Counted from the stretch's first letter, positions 1-10,088 are shown. The stretch is DNA of 64,000 nucleotides from Caldilineaceae bacterium (GCA_026645575.1 JAPKMW010000064.1:3042-67041), one strand, 5' to 3'. Translations and numbers: made by a program. Notes: a model not told the origin generated them from the sequence alone.

Positions 1-4
1 TATT

Positions 5-69
5 TTTAAACACGAAGACACGAAGTTCACGAAGGAAAACTTCGTGAACTTCGTGCCTTCGTGTTTAAA
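5..69. repeat. Long hairpin repeat downstream of the DUF917 gene
   Basis: Positions 5-34 and 40-69 form an inverted repeat with 30-bp arms, one mismatch and a 5-base loop. The arms are built from CACGAAG-type units. It lies just past the stop of the minus-strand DUF917 gene, so it could end that transcript, but it has no clean U-run and resembles the other repeat palindromes of this window. Confidence 0.75.
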
Positions 70-96
70 GACTGCGTTTTGAGCCGAAAGTGAAGG

Positions 97-1194
97 TTAG
101 CGACTTACGCCAATGCAGGCGCCTGGCATCGGCGTAAATTCAACATCGTAGCCAAATGCTGGCGGTCCCACCACCTTGAGCGCTGCTGCCGTTTTGAGTT
201 GGGGCGCCGCCGGCACGCCCAGCACGGCAACGCGCGTTCCATAGCGCAGCAACTCCGTCGCCACTGGTTGCCCTTCATCTTCGGTGACAATACAGATCAA
301 GTCGGGTACGGTGGCCATAACTTCACCATTCAGGCGGGCAATCAAGAACTCGTTCTGAAACTCGATAAAAAGCGTCTCCCGCTCCCCTTGATAGCCATGT
401 AAGGTTAGTGTGCCACGGGCAAAGCCTTTGGTGGTGCGCCGGTTGACATCGACAATCTTGCCGCGGAAGAGAACCCGCCCGGCCAACGTATCAGCGATGA
501 CCTGGGGGGCATCTTCCCCTTGCTTGCGGGCGGTTAAGACCCGTTGGCCTAATTGGTGCGCCAGTGACAGCGTGTACGGGACGCAGTATGCCTTGAATTG
601 TGCCCCCGTCATGACAAAGCCAGCCAGCCCCGCCGTGGCGCCCATGCTCACGGCCAGGTTGCGGGCAATCCGTTCGGCCCAGACGGCGCTGACGGTATGG
701 GGAATCACCACGGCATTGTCGCGCGCCTCGACCATGGTAAAGGGCGCCACCGGCACATCGTTATGAAAGAGATAGGTGCTCATCTGCATTTCGGGAAAAG
801 CGCGCCCCATGCCATCGGCGTCCACAATGGGGATGCCGGCTTGCAACCCGGCGATCAACGGCCCCAGCGAGTTGCCGCCGCCGATCTCGGCAATGCCGAT
901 GGCGTCCATGGAGCGGCCCAGATGTTGTTCGAGCAGCCGGATGGCGCGTACCAACTCGGTGCCTTCGGGTAGCTTTTCGATGCTCACCGTTGGCGCGCCA
1001 ATGTAGCCAATGACGACGACACGGGCCTCATCGGCCAGCGCTTGGGGATCAAGCACTTGCGGCAACCCCAGGTCATGCATAACGCTGCGCAGGTGTAGGC
1101 TTGACAGATAGGGATCGCCGCCGCCGCCAGTGCCAAGAATGCCGGCGCCGATGGCAATGGGTTCGATGTCCTGAAGGGTGACTTGTTGTAACAT
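97..1194 (-). CDS. DUF917 family protein
   Basis: This 365-residue protein matches the DUF917 family, whose members are linked to hydantoin and S-methyl-thiohydantoin chemistry. Near the N-terminus it has a Gly-rich stretch (GAGILGTGGGGDPY, about residues 17-30), and the EIGGGNS and DADGMGRAFPE motifs follow near residues 103 and 125, as is usual for the family. The length is normal and there is no signal peptide, so it should be cytosolic. It is the last gene of a four-gene minus-strand run with an oligopeptide-type ABC transporter, 17 bp after the DppC-like permease. The imported compound may therefore be its substrate or a precursor; that is inference. Confidence 0.8.
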   Translation of the reverse strand: MLQQVTLQDIEPIAIGAGILGTGGGGDPYLSSLHLRSVMHDLGLPQVLDPQALADEARVVVIGYIGAPTVSIEKLPEGTELVRAIRLLEQHLGRSMDAIGIAEIGGGNSLGPLIAGLQAGIPIVDADGMGRAFPEMQMSTYLFHNDVPVAPFTMVEARDNAVVIPHTVSAVWAERIARNLAVSMGATAGLAGFVMTGAQFKAYCVPYTLSLAHQLGQRVLTARKQGEDAPQVIADTLAGRVLFRGKIVDVNRRTTKGFARGTLTLHGYQGERETLFIEFQNEFLIARLNGEVMATVPDLICIVTEDEGQPVATELLRYGTRVAVLGVPAAPQLKTAAALKVVGPPAFGYDVEFTPMPGACIGVSR

Positions 1195-1211
1195 GTAGTT
1201 CTCGAAGCTTC

Positions 1212-2093
1212 TTATTTGGCGCGTGGGTCAAGCAGATCGCGCACGCCGTCGCCCAGTAGATTCCAACTGAAAACCATCAAAAAGATCGCCATGCCAGGGA
1301 AAGTGGAAACCCACCACTTGTCGGGAAAATAGTCGCGACCGTCGTTGATCATGGCGCCCCATTCCGGCGTCGGCGGCTGGGCGCCCAGGCCGATAAAGCC
1401 GAGGGCGGCGGCGGTCAACACGGCAAAGCCAAAGTCGGTGCTCATCTTGACAATGATGGGCGAGAGGGTATTGGGCAGAATGTGTTGGAAAAGTATGCGC
1501 CGATGGCTGACGCCAATGCTACGCGCTGCTTCGACAAAGGCTTCTTCGCGCAACCCCAGCACAAGACTACGGGTCAACCTTGCAAAGCCGGGCCACCAGA
1601 CCAGCGAAATACCGATCATCACATTGATGATCCCTTTGCCTAGCGCTGCCGTGACCGCAATCGCCAGCACCAGCGCCGGTACGGTGAGAAAAATATCGGT
1701 GACGCGCATGAGCAGATCATCGACCCAGCCGCCGGCATACCCGGCCACTGCGCCCACCGTCACCCCAATCGCCGTCGCCAAGATGATGATCACCAGACCA
1801 ACACGTAGCGCCAAGCCCGTTCCCATAAGCAGCCGGCTAAAGATATCGCGCCCAACATTATCGGTGCCAAACCAATAGGGCGCACCGGGGGGCTTGAGCC
1901 GGTCGATGGCGCGCATCGTCCCCTCGGCATCCTCGGGGAAAGGGACGACCGCAGGCGCAACAAGGGCAATCAATAGAATGATGAGCAGCAACGTCAACCC
2001 GATCATGGAGAGTGGATTGGCGCGAAAGCGGGCTATACCGCGCCGCCAATTTTCCCAACGGGGATCAGCGTCCCGTTTTTTGATTTCAGCCAT
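1212..2093 (-). CDS. ABC transporter permease, DppC/OppC type
   Basis: Second inner-membrane permease of a peptide/nickel-type ABC importer, 293 residues. After a cytosolic N-terminal tail there is one membrane segment (about residues 32-52), a periplasmic part with the GTDNVGRDIFSR motif typical of DppC proteins, then five hydrophobic helices. The EAA loop that docks the ATPase reads EAARSIGVSHRRILFQHILP. The start codon overlaps the end of the upstream DppB-like gene by 8 bp, so the two are translationally coupled. No ATP-binding subunit is encoded next to it; the ATPases must come from elsewhere. Confidence 0.9.
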   Translation of the reverse strand: MAEIKKRDADPRWENWRRGIARFRANPLSMIGLTLLLIILLIALVAPAVVPFPEDAEGTMRAIDRLKPPGAPYWFGTDNVGRDIFSRLLMGTGLALRVGLVIIILATAIGVTVGAVAGYAGGWVDDLLMRVTDIFLTVPALVLAIAVTAALGKGIINVMIGISLVWWPGFARLTRSLVLGLREEAFVEAARSIGVSHRRILFQHILPNTLSPIIVKMSTDFGFAVLTAAALGFIGLGAQPPTPEWGAMINDGRDYFPDKWWVSTFPGMAIFLMVFSWNLLGDGVRDLLDPRAK

Positions 2094-3099
2094 AGCGAAT
2101 TCTTGGATCTAAGATGCCATAGGCCACATCGGTGACGACATTGACCAGGCTAAAGATGATGCCATACAAAATGGTAATGCCCATGATTGGTTGGAAATCC
2201 AGCCGTAACGAGGACTCGACCGCATATAGCCCCAACCCCGGCCAGTCAAAGATCGTCTCTACCAGCACCGCGCCGGCCATGAGCCAGCCGAACTCCAGCG
2301 CGATCATGGTCAGAATGGCGTTGGCGGCGTTGCGGAAGACATGGCGGTTAATGACCAACAGGCGGGGCAACCCTTTGGCCCGTGCTGTCCGCACATAGTC
2401 CCGCTCCAGAACATCCAACACACTGGCGCGGGTGATGCGGGTGATGCTGGCGAGAGAACCAAAGGAAAGAACCAATGCGGGCGTGGTAATGTGACGCAGC
2501 GCCATGCGGAAAGCAGTAAAATCGAGATGCAGCAAACTATCAACCAGATAGAGTCCCGTGATTGCTTCCGGCGCAGCAATGCGCACATCAAAACGCTTGC
2601 CGATGGGGAACCAGCCCAAGTCCAGCCCTAGCACGCTCTGAAAGATCATCGCCAACCAGAAGGCCGGGAAGCTAACAAAAAAGAGGGCGACGATCCGGGA
2701 AATGTGATCGGGCAGCCGGTTGCGATAGAAGGCTGAAATGATCCCCGCCGGTACACCCAACAGCGTCGCCAGGATCACCGCGGCCAGGGTTAGTTCCAAC
2801 GTGGCCGGAAAGTAGGTGCGCAGATCATCCCAGACCGCCCGGCGCGAGTAAAGGGACTGCCCCCAATCGCCGGCCAGCAGATTGCCCATATAAGTAAGGT
2901 ATTGTACCGGCAACGGCTGATCCAAGCCAAACTCGCGAGTGAGTGCGGCCTTGATCTCTGCTGTCGCCTGTGGCCCCGCCGCCAACCCCACCGGGTCGCC
3001 GGGTACCACACGCGCAATCAGAAAAGTGAGAATACTCAACCCGACCAGCAAGGGGAAGATCAGCACTAAACGGCGTAAAAGGTAGGTGCGTAGAGTCAT
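2086..3099 (-). CDS. ABC transporter permease, DppB/OppB type
   Basis: First permease of the peptide/nickel-type ABC importer, 337 residues, with the family's N-terminal LLRRLVLIFPLLVGLSILTF membrane helix and the RVVPGDP motif right after it. The EAA loop (DYVRTARAKGLPRLLVINRH) is intact, as is the DPRIRYG C-terminus. It overlaps the DppC-like gene by 8 bp. Upstream, instead of a short spacer to the binding protein, there is about 120 bp of octamer repeats and an inverted repeat, so transcription may or may not continue across from the binding-protein gene. Confidence 0.92.
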   Translation of the reverse strand: MTLRTYLLRRLVLIFPLLVGLSILTFLIARVVPGDPVGLAAGPQATAEIKAALTREFGLDQPLPVQYLTYMGNLLAGDWGQSLYSRRAVWDDLRTYFPATLELTLAAVILATLLGVPAGIISAFYRNRLPDHISRIVALFFVSFPAFWLAMIFQSVLGLDLGWFPIGKRFDVRIAAPEAITGLYLVDSLLHLDFTAFRMALRHITTPALVLSFGSLASITRITRASVLDVLERDYVRTARAKGLPRLLVINRHVFRNAANAILTMIALEFGWLMAGAVLVETIFDWPGLGLYAVESSLRLDFQPIMGITILYGIIFSLVNVVTDVAYGILDPRIRYG

Positions 3100-3100
3100 A

Positions 3101-3140
3101 GGTGACAGGGTGACAGGGTGACAGGGTGACAGGGTGACAG
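3101..3140. repeat. GGTGACAG octamer, five tandem copies
   Basis: Five perfect head-to-tail copies of an 8-bp unit start directly beside the DppB start codon. The same octamer family recurs at 21286-21320, 21487-21521 and, degenerate and inside a gene, at 61599-61638. Variants also appear at about 3186-3222. Confidence 0.9.
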
Positions 3141-3146
3141 GGTGGT

Positions 3147-3184
3147 TTCGACAAGCTCAACCAACGGTGACTGAGCCTGTCGAA
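3147..3184. repeat. TTCGACAAGCTCA / TGAGCCTGTCGAA inverted repeat
   Basis: A 13-bp inverted repeat with one mismatch and a 12-bp loop lies between the octamer array and the end of the binding-protein gene. The core is a dispersed repeat motif common in many bacterial genomes. Its position between two genes of one operon could produce a processing or attenuation hairpin. Confidence 0.6.
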
Positions 3185-3223
3185 GTCACCCCTTCACCCC
3201 CTCACCTTGTCACCTTGTCATAA

Positions 3224-4861
3224 TTAGCCTGGGCAATTCTCCATCGCCAGATCCTGGAAGAGGACCGAGAGGCTTTCCAGAGGGCGGAATTCGTAGCCTT
3301 GGATGCACTCGTGGGCGGCGATCATGGTGTTTTCGGTATAGGTCCAGACGGCTGGCTGGTCGGCGGCGATCAGGCGTTGGGCTTCGGCATATTTTTCCAT
3401 GCGCTGGGCTTCGTCACCGAGGACGCGGGCTTCGTCGAGCAGGGCATCCACCTGTTCGTTTTTGTAGAAGCTGCATGAGTTGAAACTGCCCCACTGCCCG
3501 GAATGATACTGGTTGTAAAGATGGGCGTCGGGATCGAGATAGGCGGGCTGGGTGTAGATGTTGATCAGCGCCGGACCGGTCTCCGGCGTGGCGCAACTGG
3601 CGACCATATCGGGCCAGAGCATGGGCTTCATGTTGAGGGTGATGTTCAGTTCTTTCAACCCTTCGAGCAGCAATAGACCGGTCACTTCTTCACGGGTCAG
3701 GTCGGTGACATAGACATAGTCGAGGGTAAAGCCGCCATCGGGCCAAGGGGACTGGGCAAGATATTCCTTGGCCTTAGCAATGTCGTAGGTTGGCACTTCC
3801 AGATCTTGCACCGCGCCGATAAAGTTGAGCGGCGTGGGGCCGGGCAGCACTTGCACGGGAATGTCCTGCACCACCGGCAGTTGCTCATAGTTCAGGGCAT
3901 AGGCAATCGCCTTGCGCACATTGGGGTCGCTGGTGTATTCACCCTGTGTGTTCATCTTGAGGGTGTTGATAAAGTAGCCGCTGTTTTCATAGACCACAAA
4001 GCCGGGATTTTGCTGGATCTTTTCGGCATCCTGACCGTCAATCGTGTCGGCAATATGCGTTTCACCCGCCAGCAGCGAGTTGACCTGTGAGGCGCTGTCG
4101 CGCTTGATGATCCAGAGGAAGCCATCAATATGATTTTCGCTCCGCCAGCCGCCCCAGTAATCGGCCACGGCGGTGAACTCGTAGAGGTTGCCGATCTCCC
4201 AGCGCCCTTGGGTGAAGGGGCCGGAGCCGGCGGAATTAGTTTTCAGGTAAGTCTGCCCAAAGTCATCACCCTTGTTGGCTTCGACAATGGCCGGGTTGAC
4301 AATGTAGAGCTGGGTCAAGGTGCCGACAAAGGGGGCGAAGGGCTGTTCCAGGGTAAATTCTACCGTAAATTCATCGACGACTTTGGCCGCGTCAGCGCCG
4401 GCAATGCCGGCCCAGCGGTAGGTGGGCGGCCCTTGCAGCGTCATCAAGCGGTTGAAGCTATAAACCACCGCTTCGGCATTAACCGGGCTGCCATCGTGGA
4501 ACTTGGCATTCTGCTTGAGCTTGAAGGTGAAGACCTTGGCGTCGTCGCTGACTTCGTAGCTCTCGACCAGGTTGGGTTGCAGTTCATTGCCACGGGTGAT
4601 AAAGAGCGCGTCATAAAGGCTGATCAACGCGGCATTGATCGAGTAGTTCTCACCAGTGGCCGGGTCGATGTTGTCAATATCCTGGTTGCCACCATAGAGT
4701 AGAATTTTGCTGCCGGCAGCGGGCGCTTCGGCGGCGGCTTCGGCTGGTTGGGCGGCCTCGTTGGCTGCCGGCGCCGGTGCGCAAGCTACCAAAACGAGCG
4801 CTAGGATCGCAAGAATCGAAAAGAGGGTCTGAACCCGTTGACGTGTGCTGCTGGTCGCCAT
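3224..4861 (-). CDS. ABC transporter substrate-binding lipoprotein, family 5
   Basis: Extracytoplasmic solute-binding protein of the peptide/nickel class (SBP_bac_5), 545 residues. A hydrophobic signal segment ends in the lipobox LVAC with Cys27, followed by an Ala/Pro/Glu-rich linker to about residue 50 that holds the protein off the membrane. The body shows family motifs such as the VNAEAVVYSFNR region and FKLKQNAKFHDG. It is the first gene of the run that continues with DppB, DppC and the DUF917 protein. The ligand cannot be read from the sequence. Confidence 0.92.
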   Translation of the reverse strand: MATSSTRQRVQTLFSILAILALVLVACAPAPAANEAAQPAEAAAEAPAAGSKILLYGGNQDIDNIDPATGENYSINAALISLYDALFITRGNELQPNLVESYEVSDDAKVFTFKLKQNAKFHDGSPVNAEAVVYSFNRLMTLQGPPTYRWAGIAGADAAKVVDEFTVEFTLEQPFAPFVGTLTQLYIVNPAIVEANKGDDFGQTYLKTNSAGSGPFTQGRWEIGNLYEFTAVADYWGGWRSENHIDGFLWIIKRDSASQVNSLLAGETHIADTIDGQDAEKIQQNPGFVVYENSGYFINTLKMNTQGEYTSDPNVRKAIAYALNYEQLPVVQDIPVQVLPGPTPLNFIGAVQDLEVPTYDIAKAKEYLAQSPWPDGGFTLDYVYVTDLTREEVTGLLLLEGLKELNITLNMKPMLWPDMVASCATPETGPALINIYTQPAYLDPDAHLYNQYHSGQWGSFNSCSFYKNEQVDALLDEARVLGDEAQRMEKYAEAQRLIAADQPAVWTYTENTMIAAHECIQGYEFRPLESLSVLFQDLAMENCPG

Positions 4862-5140
4862 AGCTAATCCCTTCGCTGTGTGTTATGGGTGGATGAAAGC
4901 GTGGTGCGCATCATTGCTGCAAGCGGGGTACTGCTGTCCTATTCTTCCAGGTCGCGCTGCTTTTGTCAAATCATCATCAAGAAAGAGTGCGTTGCACGGC
5001 TCACCGATCTTGGCATGGCAGCCGTTGCATCCGGCCTATGCAACGCACTTGCTGGTCGCGCTTTGAAAAATCCCTTGCTTGTTGTAAGATCAGTGTTGCA
5101 AGCGGCAAGTGGGTAGGAATGGAGAAGCCGGAGGCAAGCA

Positions 5141-5946
5141 ATGACAGTCAAGCCAATGAGTGTAACGGAACCAATCTTCAACGGAGTTGGGCAGAATGGT
5201 CATGCTTTTGACGTGCAAGCGCTTTCGGCAGACGGCCAGTGGGTGTCGGAAGCGGAGTATTGGGCGCACTACTACGCCGCGGCGATTTCAGCTATGAATG
5301 GAACAACGGGCGGTTGGAAGTCAAACCGATGGCCGATTATGCCCAATTTCAGCTTTATCTCTGGTTTCTATCGCTGCTGAAAGACTATTTGCATGTCAAC
5401 CCGGTCGGGCGGATGATCGGTTTGGAAGTTGGGTTTCGTCTTTATCTTGCCACCCGCACCACCATTCGCAAACCCGATCTCGCCATTGTGCTGAACAGCA
5501 ACGCGGTTCCTCTGCTTGATAAAGATCGCAGCTATCACGGTATCTTTGACCTTTGCATCGAATCACTTTCTGATTCTAGCGAGCGGGAAGTGGAACGCGA
5601 TATGGTGACAAAGCGCGCCGAATATGCCGCCGCCGGTGTGCGCGAATATTATATCCTTGATGAACGAGGCATTGAGACGGCGTTTTATCACCTCAACGCC
5701 CGTGGCATCTATGTCTCCATTGCACCGCACGATGGCGTGATTCAGTCGTGCGTCTTGCCCGGTTTTCAATTCCGCACAGCCGATTTGTACCATTTGCCCA
5801 ATGCTGCGGCCCTATTGACAGATGAAGTCTATAATTCGTTTGCCTCACCATTTGTCCGCGCCGAACGTGAACGTGCCGAACGGTACGCGGCAATTCTGCG
5901 ATCAATGGGTGTCGATGTTGATAACCTGCCGGATGTGACGCCATAA
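5141..5946 (+). pseudogene. Uma2-family endonuclease, frameshifted
   Basis: Uma2 proteins have a PD-(D/E)XK-like restriction fold and are very numerous in Chloroflexota and cyanobacteria. The start at 5141 has a GGAGG ribosome site 6 bp upstream and encodes the usual N-terminal VSEAEYWAHYY segment. The remainder of the family consensus, beginning GDFSYEWNNGRLE, is in another frame from 5281 onward. One base seems to be missing in GCCGCGGCG at about 5276-5284. After the shift the reading is open to the end and keeps KPDLAIVL, the EREVERDMVTKRAEYAAAGVREYYILD region and a coiled tail. It is either a recent pseudogene or an assembly error. Confidence 0.8.
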
Positions 5947-5976
5947 GGTTAGCTCACCACTCTGTGTTGCTTCTAT

Positions 5977-6017
5977 CCGTGTTTAGTCTCTTAAGGTTGC
6001 CCAAAGACTAAACACGG
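5977..6017. terminator. Hairpin between two convergent genes
   Basis: Inverted repeat CCGTGTTTAGTCT (5977-5989) and AGACTAAACACGG (6005-6017), perfect 13-bp arms with a 15-base loop. It sits between the converging Uma2 gene and the fusion gene and could act as a bidirectional terminator. There is no strong U-run. Confidence 0.5.
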
Positions 6018-6083
6018 AGTATTTAGTGGTTCCTAAGCGTGATGATAATTGAGGCGAAGCTCCGTTGAATTGTTACAGGAGAC

Positions 6084-9000
6084 CTACAACGTAACGGCGT
6101 CCTCTGCCAGTACCTTGTCCAACGTCGCCACCAATCGATCTGCATCTTGCTCGTCAAAAACAATCGGTGGCTTGAGCTTGAGAACATTGTGATCCGGCCC
6201 GTCGGTGCTGATGAGAATGCCGTGGTCGCGCATCCGGTTGGCGACATAGGCGGCATGGTCGCCGGCAGGTGTCTTCCGTTCTCGATCCAACACCAACTCG
6301 ACGCCGACAAACAACCCTAGCCCACGTACATCACCAATCAATGGATACTTGGGCATCAACGCCCGCAAGCCGTCCATCAAGCGATTGCCAACGCGCAAGG
6401 CATGCGCCTGCAACCCCTCTTGCTCGATCACATCCAACACCGCCAGCCCCACGGCGCACGAAACTGGGTTGCCGCCAAAGGTATTGAAGTATTCCATGCC
6501 GTTGGCGAAGGCGTCGGCAATGGCCGGCGTTGTCACCACGGCACCTAGCGGATGCCCATTGCCGATTGGCTTGCCCATTGTTACAATATCCGGCACAACC
6601 CCTTGCGTCTGGAAGCCCCAGTAGTGGGTGCCGACGCGGGCGAAGCCAACCTGCACCTCATCGGCAATGCAAACGCCACCAGCAGAACGCACATACTTAT
6701 ATGCTTCGGCCAAATAACCATCGGGCAAGACAATCTGTCCGCCACAGCCTAACACGGACTCGGCGATGAAGGCCGCGACACTCTTGCCGCTGCCCTGTAC
6801 CTGCGCCACCAGTTCCCGCACATGGTCGGCATACTTGGCCCCGGTCTCCCAGCCCATACCGGTGTAGCGACCACGGTAAGGATCGGGCATGAGGGCAATA
6901 TGAGTGGTCGGTGGTGCGCCCTTGCCGCCGGGGCCGGCAAATTTGTAGGGGCTGATGTCGATCAGCGAGTTGAGGTTGCCATGATAGGCGACATCCAAAC
7001 AGATCGTGTCGTAGTGACCCGTGTAGGAGCGCGCCAGCCGCAACGCCAGATCATTGGCTTCGCTGCCGGAGTTGACAAAGAAGCAGACGCGCAACGGTTC
7101 CGGCAAGGTGGCGCAGAGCCGTTCGGCATACTCAGTCAAGCCGTCATAAACATAGCGCGTGTTAGTATTGAGAACTGCCATCTGTCGCTGCGCCGCCCGC
7201 ACCACATGGGGATGGCAGTGGCCCACATGACAGACATTGTTGACGACATCCAGGTACGCATAGCCATCGATGTCATAAAGAAACTGTTTGGCGGCGCGTA
7301 CAATGTGCAGTGGTTCTTGGTAGGAGATGCTCAGGTTGCGCCCCAGATGTTTGCGTCGGGTCGCCAACAAGTCACGCTTGGGCTTGTGCGTTTCAGGAAA
7401 GGCGGTCGCCGGGATTTGCAGAATGAGGTTTGGATCAGGGCAAAGACTCAGCCAAACCGCCCGTTGATTGGGCGCAGCCACGCCGTTAAAGCCGCCGCAG
7501 TCGCCCAGTAGATCGGTGATGACCTGGAAGTGGAGATGGGGCGGCCAGTCGCCATTGATCGGGTAGTCGCCAATGCTGCCGATACGTTCGCCTTTACCGA
7601 TAAGCTTGCCGGGGTAGAGATCGGTCAACGACTCTTCACTCAGATGACCGTAGAGAGTGTAAAAAGTTAGACCCCCTCCCGACCTCCCCCAGTTTGGGGG
7701 AGGGGCCGTCACTCCTCCCCCAAACTGGGGGAGGTCGGGAGGGGGTAAGGTGTGTTGCAAAATAATGGTTGGGCCATAGTCTTGATAGTTGGCATTGTTG
7801 GCAAAGCTATGGACCGCTCCTTCGATTGGCGCATAAATGGGCGCGCCAGCCGGCAAGAACAGGTCAATGGCCAGATGCACCGTGCGACGCTCTGGCAGTT
7901 CATCGGTTTCTTGGCGAAACGCCTCAGCACTGTAGAGTAAGCGTGGTTCATTGTACCGCCCCACGCCAACCTTGACGCCAGCCCGCTTCATTTCGGCAAA
8001 GAGCCGCTCAGTAAAAGCGGCGGTGTCGGCTGGATTGTCCAGATCTGCGACCAGTGGGCTGCCGATGCTCAGGTCGAAGACTAGAACCGGCTCGGTGCGC
8101 AGATCATAATCGATTACCGGGGCAAAGCTTTGTTGGTTAGCTTGTAACCACTGGATTAGCTGCGGCGTCTGCGGGTACGGTTCCAGCCCACAGGCATGAC
8201 GGAAAGTGTAATGGGCAAAATCGGGCGCAAGGGTCGCCAACTTTTCCAGCAGCGCCCAAGCCGGCGCCTCGCTAATTGATAAATAGCGATTTTCCGGTTG
8301 CAACGCCTGTTGGTGCGCCGAAATGCAAACACTCATGCAGAGCCGCATACAGATGAGCGGGTAAAGCACGGCAATTTCCGTTTCGGTGAGCGGATAGACG
8401 GCGTGATAGCCCCGCACCAACGCCACCGCTGCCGCCAGCGGATCGGCTTTGTCGAGCATGGCATAGGCTGCGGCAATCGCCGGTTCGCTGACGGTGTAGG
8501 TGCGCACCATGTCGCCAAAGTCGATGACGCCGGTGATGACCTTGTTGCGCCCCAACAGCCCGCCCCCGGCCTGATCGCCAACCAGGACATTGTAATCATT
8601 GCCGTCGTTGTGGATGATGCTGGTGCGCACCTGGGAAAGAAGCGGCGCGGCGTGTTGTTGGAAGTACGCCAGTTGTTGCTCTATCAACTGGCGGCGTGCG
8701 GGGTCAGCAATCTCGCCTTTGTACTGGTTGATGACGGCGATCGCCTGCTGTAAATCCCACTGCAACTCCCGGTTGGCGGCGGGATGATCGAAGGAGACTA
8801 GTGCTTTATCAAGGTTGCCTAGATAGGCGCCCAAGCTATTAAGAAGTTCCGGAGCATGGGGTTTGACCGCCCCCAACGGCTTGCCGGGCAGATAGGTCAA
8901 GAGGCGGACAAGATGACTGGCGCCCGCAGCCCCGGTCACAGTGGCAATCTGCTGCCCATCAACCGTCGGTTGCAGGTGCGCTACGGGAATGTCACTCTGG

Positions 9001-9227
9001 GTGGCGACATGGGCCAGCGTGGCATTTTGCAATTCGAGGATGACGCGCTCCTCTTGGGCGTTGGCAATCTTCAGTACATACTGGCGGCCATCAGCCGTCG
9101 TCAGCAGAAAGTTTTGATCCCGCTCGCTGGTGAGCAGCGTGGCGGTGGCGGTTATGCCATATAATTGTTGGGCAAAGCCAAGGGCTTCCGCCGCAGTAAA
9201 ACGAGGGGCGGATTGAACAAGTGACAT
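6084..9227 (-). CDS. Fusion: phosphotransferase-like + M23 peptidase-like + class III aminotransferase
   Basis: Three-part protein of 1047 residues. The start at 9227 is chosen for the GGGAG ribosome site; an in-frame extension upstream looks non-coding. Residues about 15-340 resemble the aminoglycoside/homoserine-kinase fold ([20 protein letters not shown]). About 440-600 resemble M23 metallopeptidases ([23 protein letters not shown]). About 625-1047 form a class III PLP aminotransferase ([25 protein letters not shown], and GKPIGNG with the PLP lysine). This fusion is known in other bacteria and its aminotransferase part is related to ethanolamine-phosphate phospho-lyases. Unusually, a 76-bp palindrome lies in frame inside the M23 part. 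Confidence 0.9.
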   Translation of the reverse strand: MSLVQSAPRFTAAEALGFAQQLYGITATATLLTSERDQNFLLTTADGRQYVLKIANAQEERVILELQNATLAHVATQSDIPVAHLQPTVDGQQIATVTGAAGASHLVRLLTYLPGKPLGAVKPHAPELLNSLGAYLGNLDKALVSFDHPAANRELQWDLQQAIAVINQYKGEIADPARRQLIEQQLAYFQQHAAPLLSQVRTSIIHNDGNDYNVLVGDQAGGGLLGRNKVITGVIDFGDMVRTYTVSEPAIAAAYAMLDKADPLAAAVALVRGYHAVYPLTETEIAVLYPLICMRLCMSVCISAHQQALQPENRYLSISEAPAWALLEKLATLAPDFAHYTFRHACGLEPYPQTPQLIQWLQANQQSFAPVIDYDLRTEPVLVFDLSIGSPLVADLDNPADTAAFTERLFAEMKRAGVKVGVGRYNEPRLLYSAEAFRQETDELPERRTVHLAIDLFLPAGAPIYAPIEGAVHSFANNANYQDYGPTIILQHTLPPPDLPQFGGGVTAPPPNWGRSGGGLTFYTLYGHLSEESLTDLYPGKLIGKGERIGSIGDYPINGDWPPHLHFQVITDLLGDCGGFNGVAAPNQRAVWLSLCPDPNLILQIPATAFPETHKPKRDLLATRRKHLGRNLSISYQEPLHIVRAAKQFLYDIDGYAYLDVVNNVCHVGHCHPHVVRAAQRQMAVLNTNTRYVYDGLTEYAERLCATLPEPLRVCFFVNSGSEANDLALRLARSYTGHYDTICLDVAYHGNLNSLIDISPYKFAGPGGKGAPPTTHIALMPDPYRGRYTGMGWETGAKYADHVRELVAQVQGSGKSVAAFIAESVLGCGGQIVLPDGYLAEAYKYVRSAGGVCIADEVQVGFARVGTHYWGFQTQGVVPDIVTMGKPIGNGHPLGAVVTTPAIADAFANGMEYFNTFGGNPVSCAVGLAVLDVIEQEGLQAHALRVGNRLMDGLRALMPKYPLIGDVRGLGLFVGVELVLDRERKTPAGDHAAYVANRMRDHGILISTDGPDHNVLKLKPPIVFDEQDADRLVATLDKVLAEDAVTL
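7671..7746. repeat. Perfect 33-bp palindromic repeat inside the fusion gene
   Basis: Positions 7671-7703 and 7714-7746 are perfect inverted copies with a 10-bp loop. Each arm holds its own smaller palindrome around AGTTTG. The element is translated as about 26 Pro/Gly-rich residues (roughly 494-519) between LQHTLP and FYTLYGHLS of the M23-like domain, and does not break the frame. It looks like a mobile palindromic repeat that entered a surface loop. Confidence 0.9.
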
Positions 9228-9260
9228 AGAAACTCCCGTTCGGTCAAATGAAATAGTCAG

Positions 9261-9304
9261 TAGTCCGCAGTCGCGTAGTCCTATCGTCGCGTAGTCCGCA
9301 GTCG
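9261..9304. repeat. Direct repeat TAGTCCGCAGTCG
   Basis: A 13-bp sequence occurs at 9261-9273 and 9292-9304, separated by related CGTAGTC text. Similar wording appears in the hairpin at 38329-38379. It lies in the 200-bp spacer upstream of the fusion gene; nothing else is recognised there. Confidence 0.6.
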
Positions 9305-9429
9305 GTCTAGTACAAGCGAGGTTACGTTGCGCTCTACTGATAGTTGGTCGGCTTGCTTGGAAATTATAATCGGTAATAAAAAAAGGTGCATGTTCACAGG
9401 GGGTAGAACATCCACTTTGCAGAAAATAA

Positions 9430-9807
9430 TTAACGTAGATACAGTAAGCCGCAACAGACAGTTGCCACAACACTTAACACCAACAAGTGCAGCGTCTGAT
9501 CGATAACCAGTCGCACCATGGCCTGGTCACGCTGTCCGACCCAACGCATCCACTGTTGTACTAGATTTGTGCCATCAATCAACCAGTGGGAGAGAAAGAT
9601 AAAGCCGCTTATCAGTAAGTAGAGCGTGACCTTTAGATCGGGGGCGATGAGGAATAAGGTGAAGGTTGTGAGGAGTGTGTAGATGGTGTAATGAACCAAC
9701 CCAGCCACATTGGTAAAACTTGTTCGCTTGCCGCAAGCCATCCAGTCGCTTTGCAACATCCAATCCGCCACGAAATGGCTCAGGCAGAGCCAACCAAAAG
9801 GCGTCAT
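9430..9807 (-). CDS. DUF3307 family membrane protein
   Basis: Small integral membrane protein of 125 residues, resembling DUF3307. The N-terminal LSHFVADWMLQSDWMA motif is the family signature, followed by three further hydrophobic segments and a SHWLIDGTNL histidine-containing stretch. The start at 9807 is supported by a GGGGGAGG ribosome site; an upstream in-frame ATG at 9885 has none. Its function is unknown. Members often stand beside phage or regulatory genes. Here it is followed on the same strand by the fusion gene after about 200 bp. Confidence 0.8.
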   Translation of the reverse strand: MTPFGWLCLSHFVADWMLQSDWMACGKRTSFTNVAGLVHYTIYTLLTTFTLFLIAPDLKVTLYLLISGFIFLSHWLIDGTNLVQQWMRWVGQRDQAMVRLVIDQTLHLLVLSVVATVCCGLLYLR

Positions 9808-10059
9808 ATTGGCCTCCCCCGTCTGTGTAAACCGATTCCGTTTTCTGTTCGCGGCATGACAAAGTAATACCAGATGGCTGAACACCAGAATAGCCTATTT
9901 GCAAAATTGTGAATAATATGCAAAATATGTGTTAGGATTTCTTCAGTTTTTTGCATCTTAACCTCACTTTCGTAGGATCAAAATGACCTGCACTATTGCT
10001 TGGACAATGTAGTTTAGGCAGTGCGCTAGTTGTTTGCTGTCATGTAGAAAAACTTTTGC

Positions 10060-10088
10060 TGTCCACTAGTGGACAATTGTCTACGGTA
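10060..10088. promoter_or_regulatory. CRP-geometry palindromic operator upstream of the Crp-like gene
   Basis: TGTCCACTAGTGGACA at 10060-10075 is a perfect 16-bp palindrome with the 5-6-5 layout of E. coli CRP sites. A second left half-site, TGTCT, follows at 10078. The site is 41 bp before the start codon of the Crp-like regulator. Near-identical palindromes stand before the cyclase gene at 15052-15089, which suggests shared control by this regulator. Confidence 0.75.

Noticed and set aside
2825..3160. Minus-strand frame with HPVTLSPCHPVT repeats
   Set aside because: It is the translation of the octamer array and overlaps the DppB gene in another frame.
4130..4702. Plus-strand frame of 190 codons inside the binding-protein gene
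   Set aside because: Antisense shadow in a GC-rich gene; no homology seen.
4986..5049. 11-bp inverted repeat AGTGCGTTGCA / TGCAACGCACT in the spacer before Uma2
   Set aside because: Arms are short and 42 bp apart; no gene relation or second copy seen.
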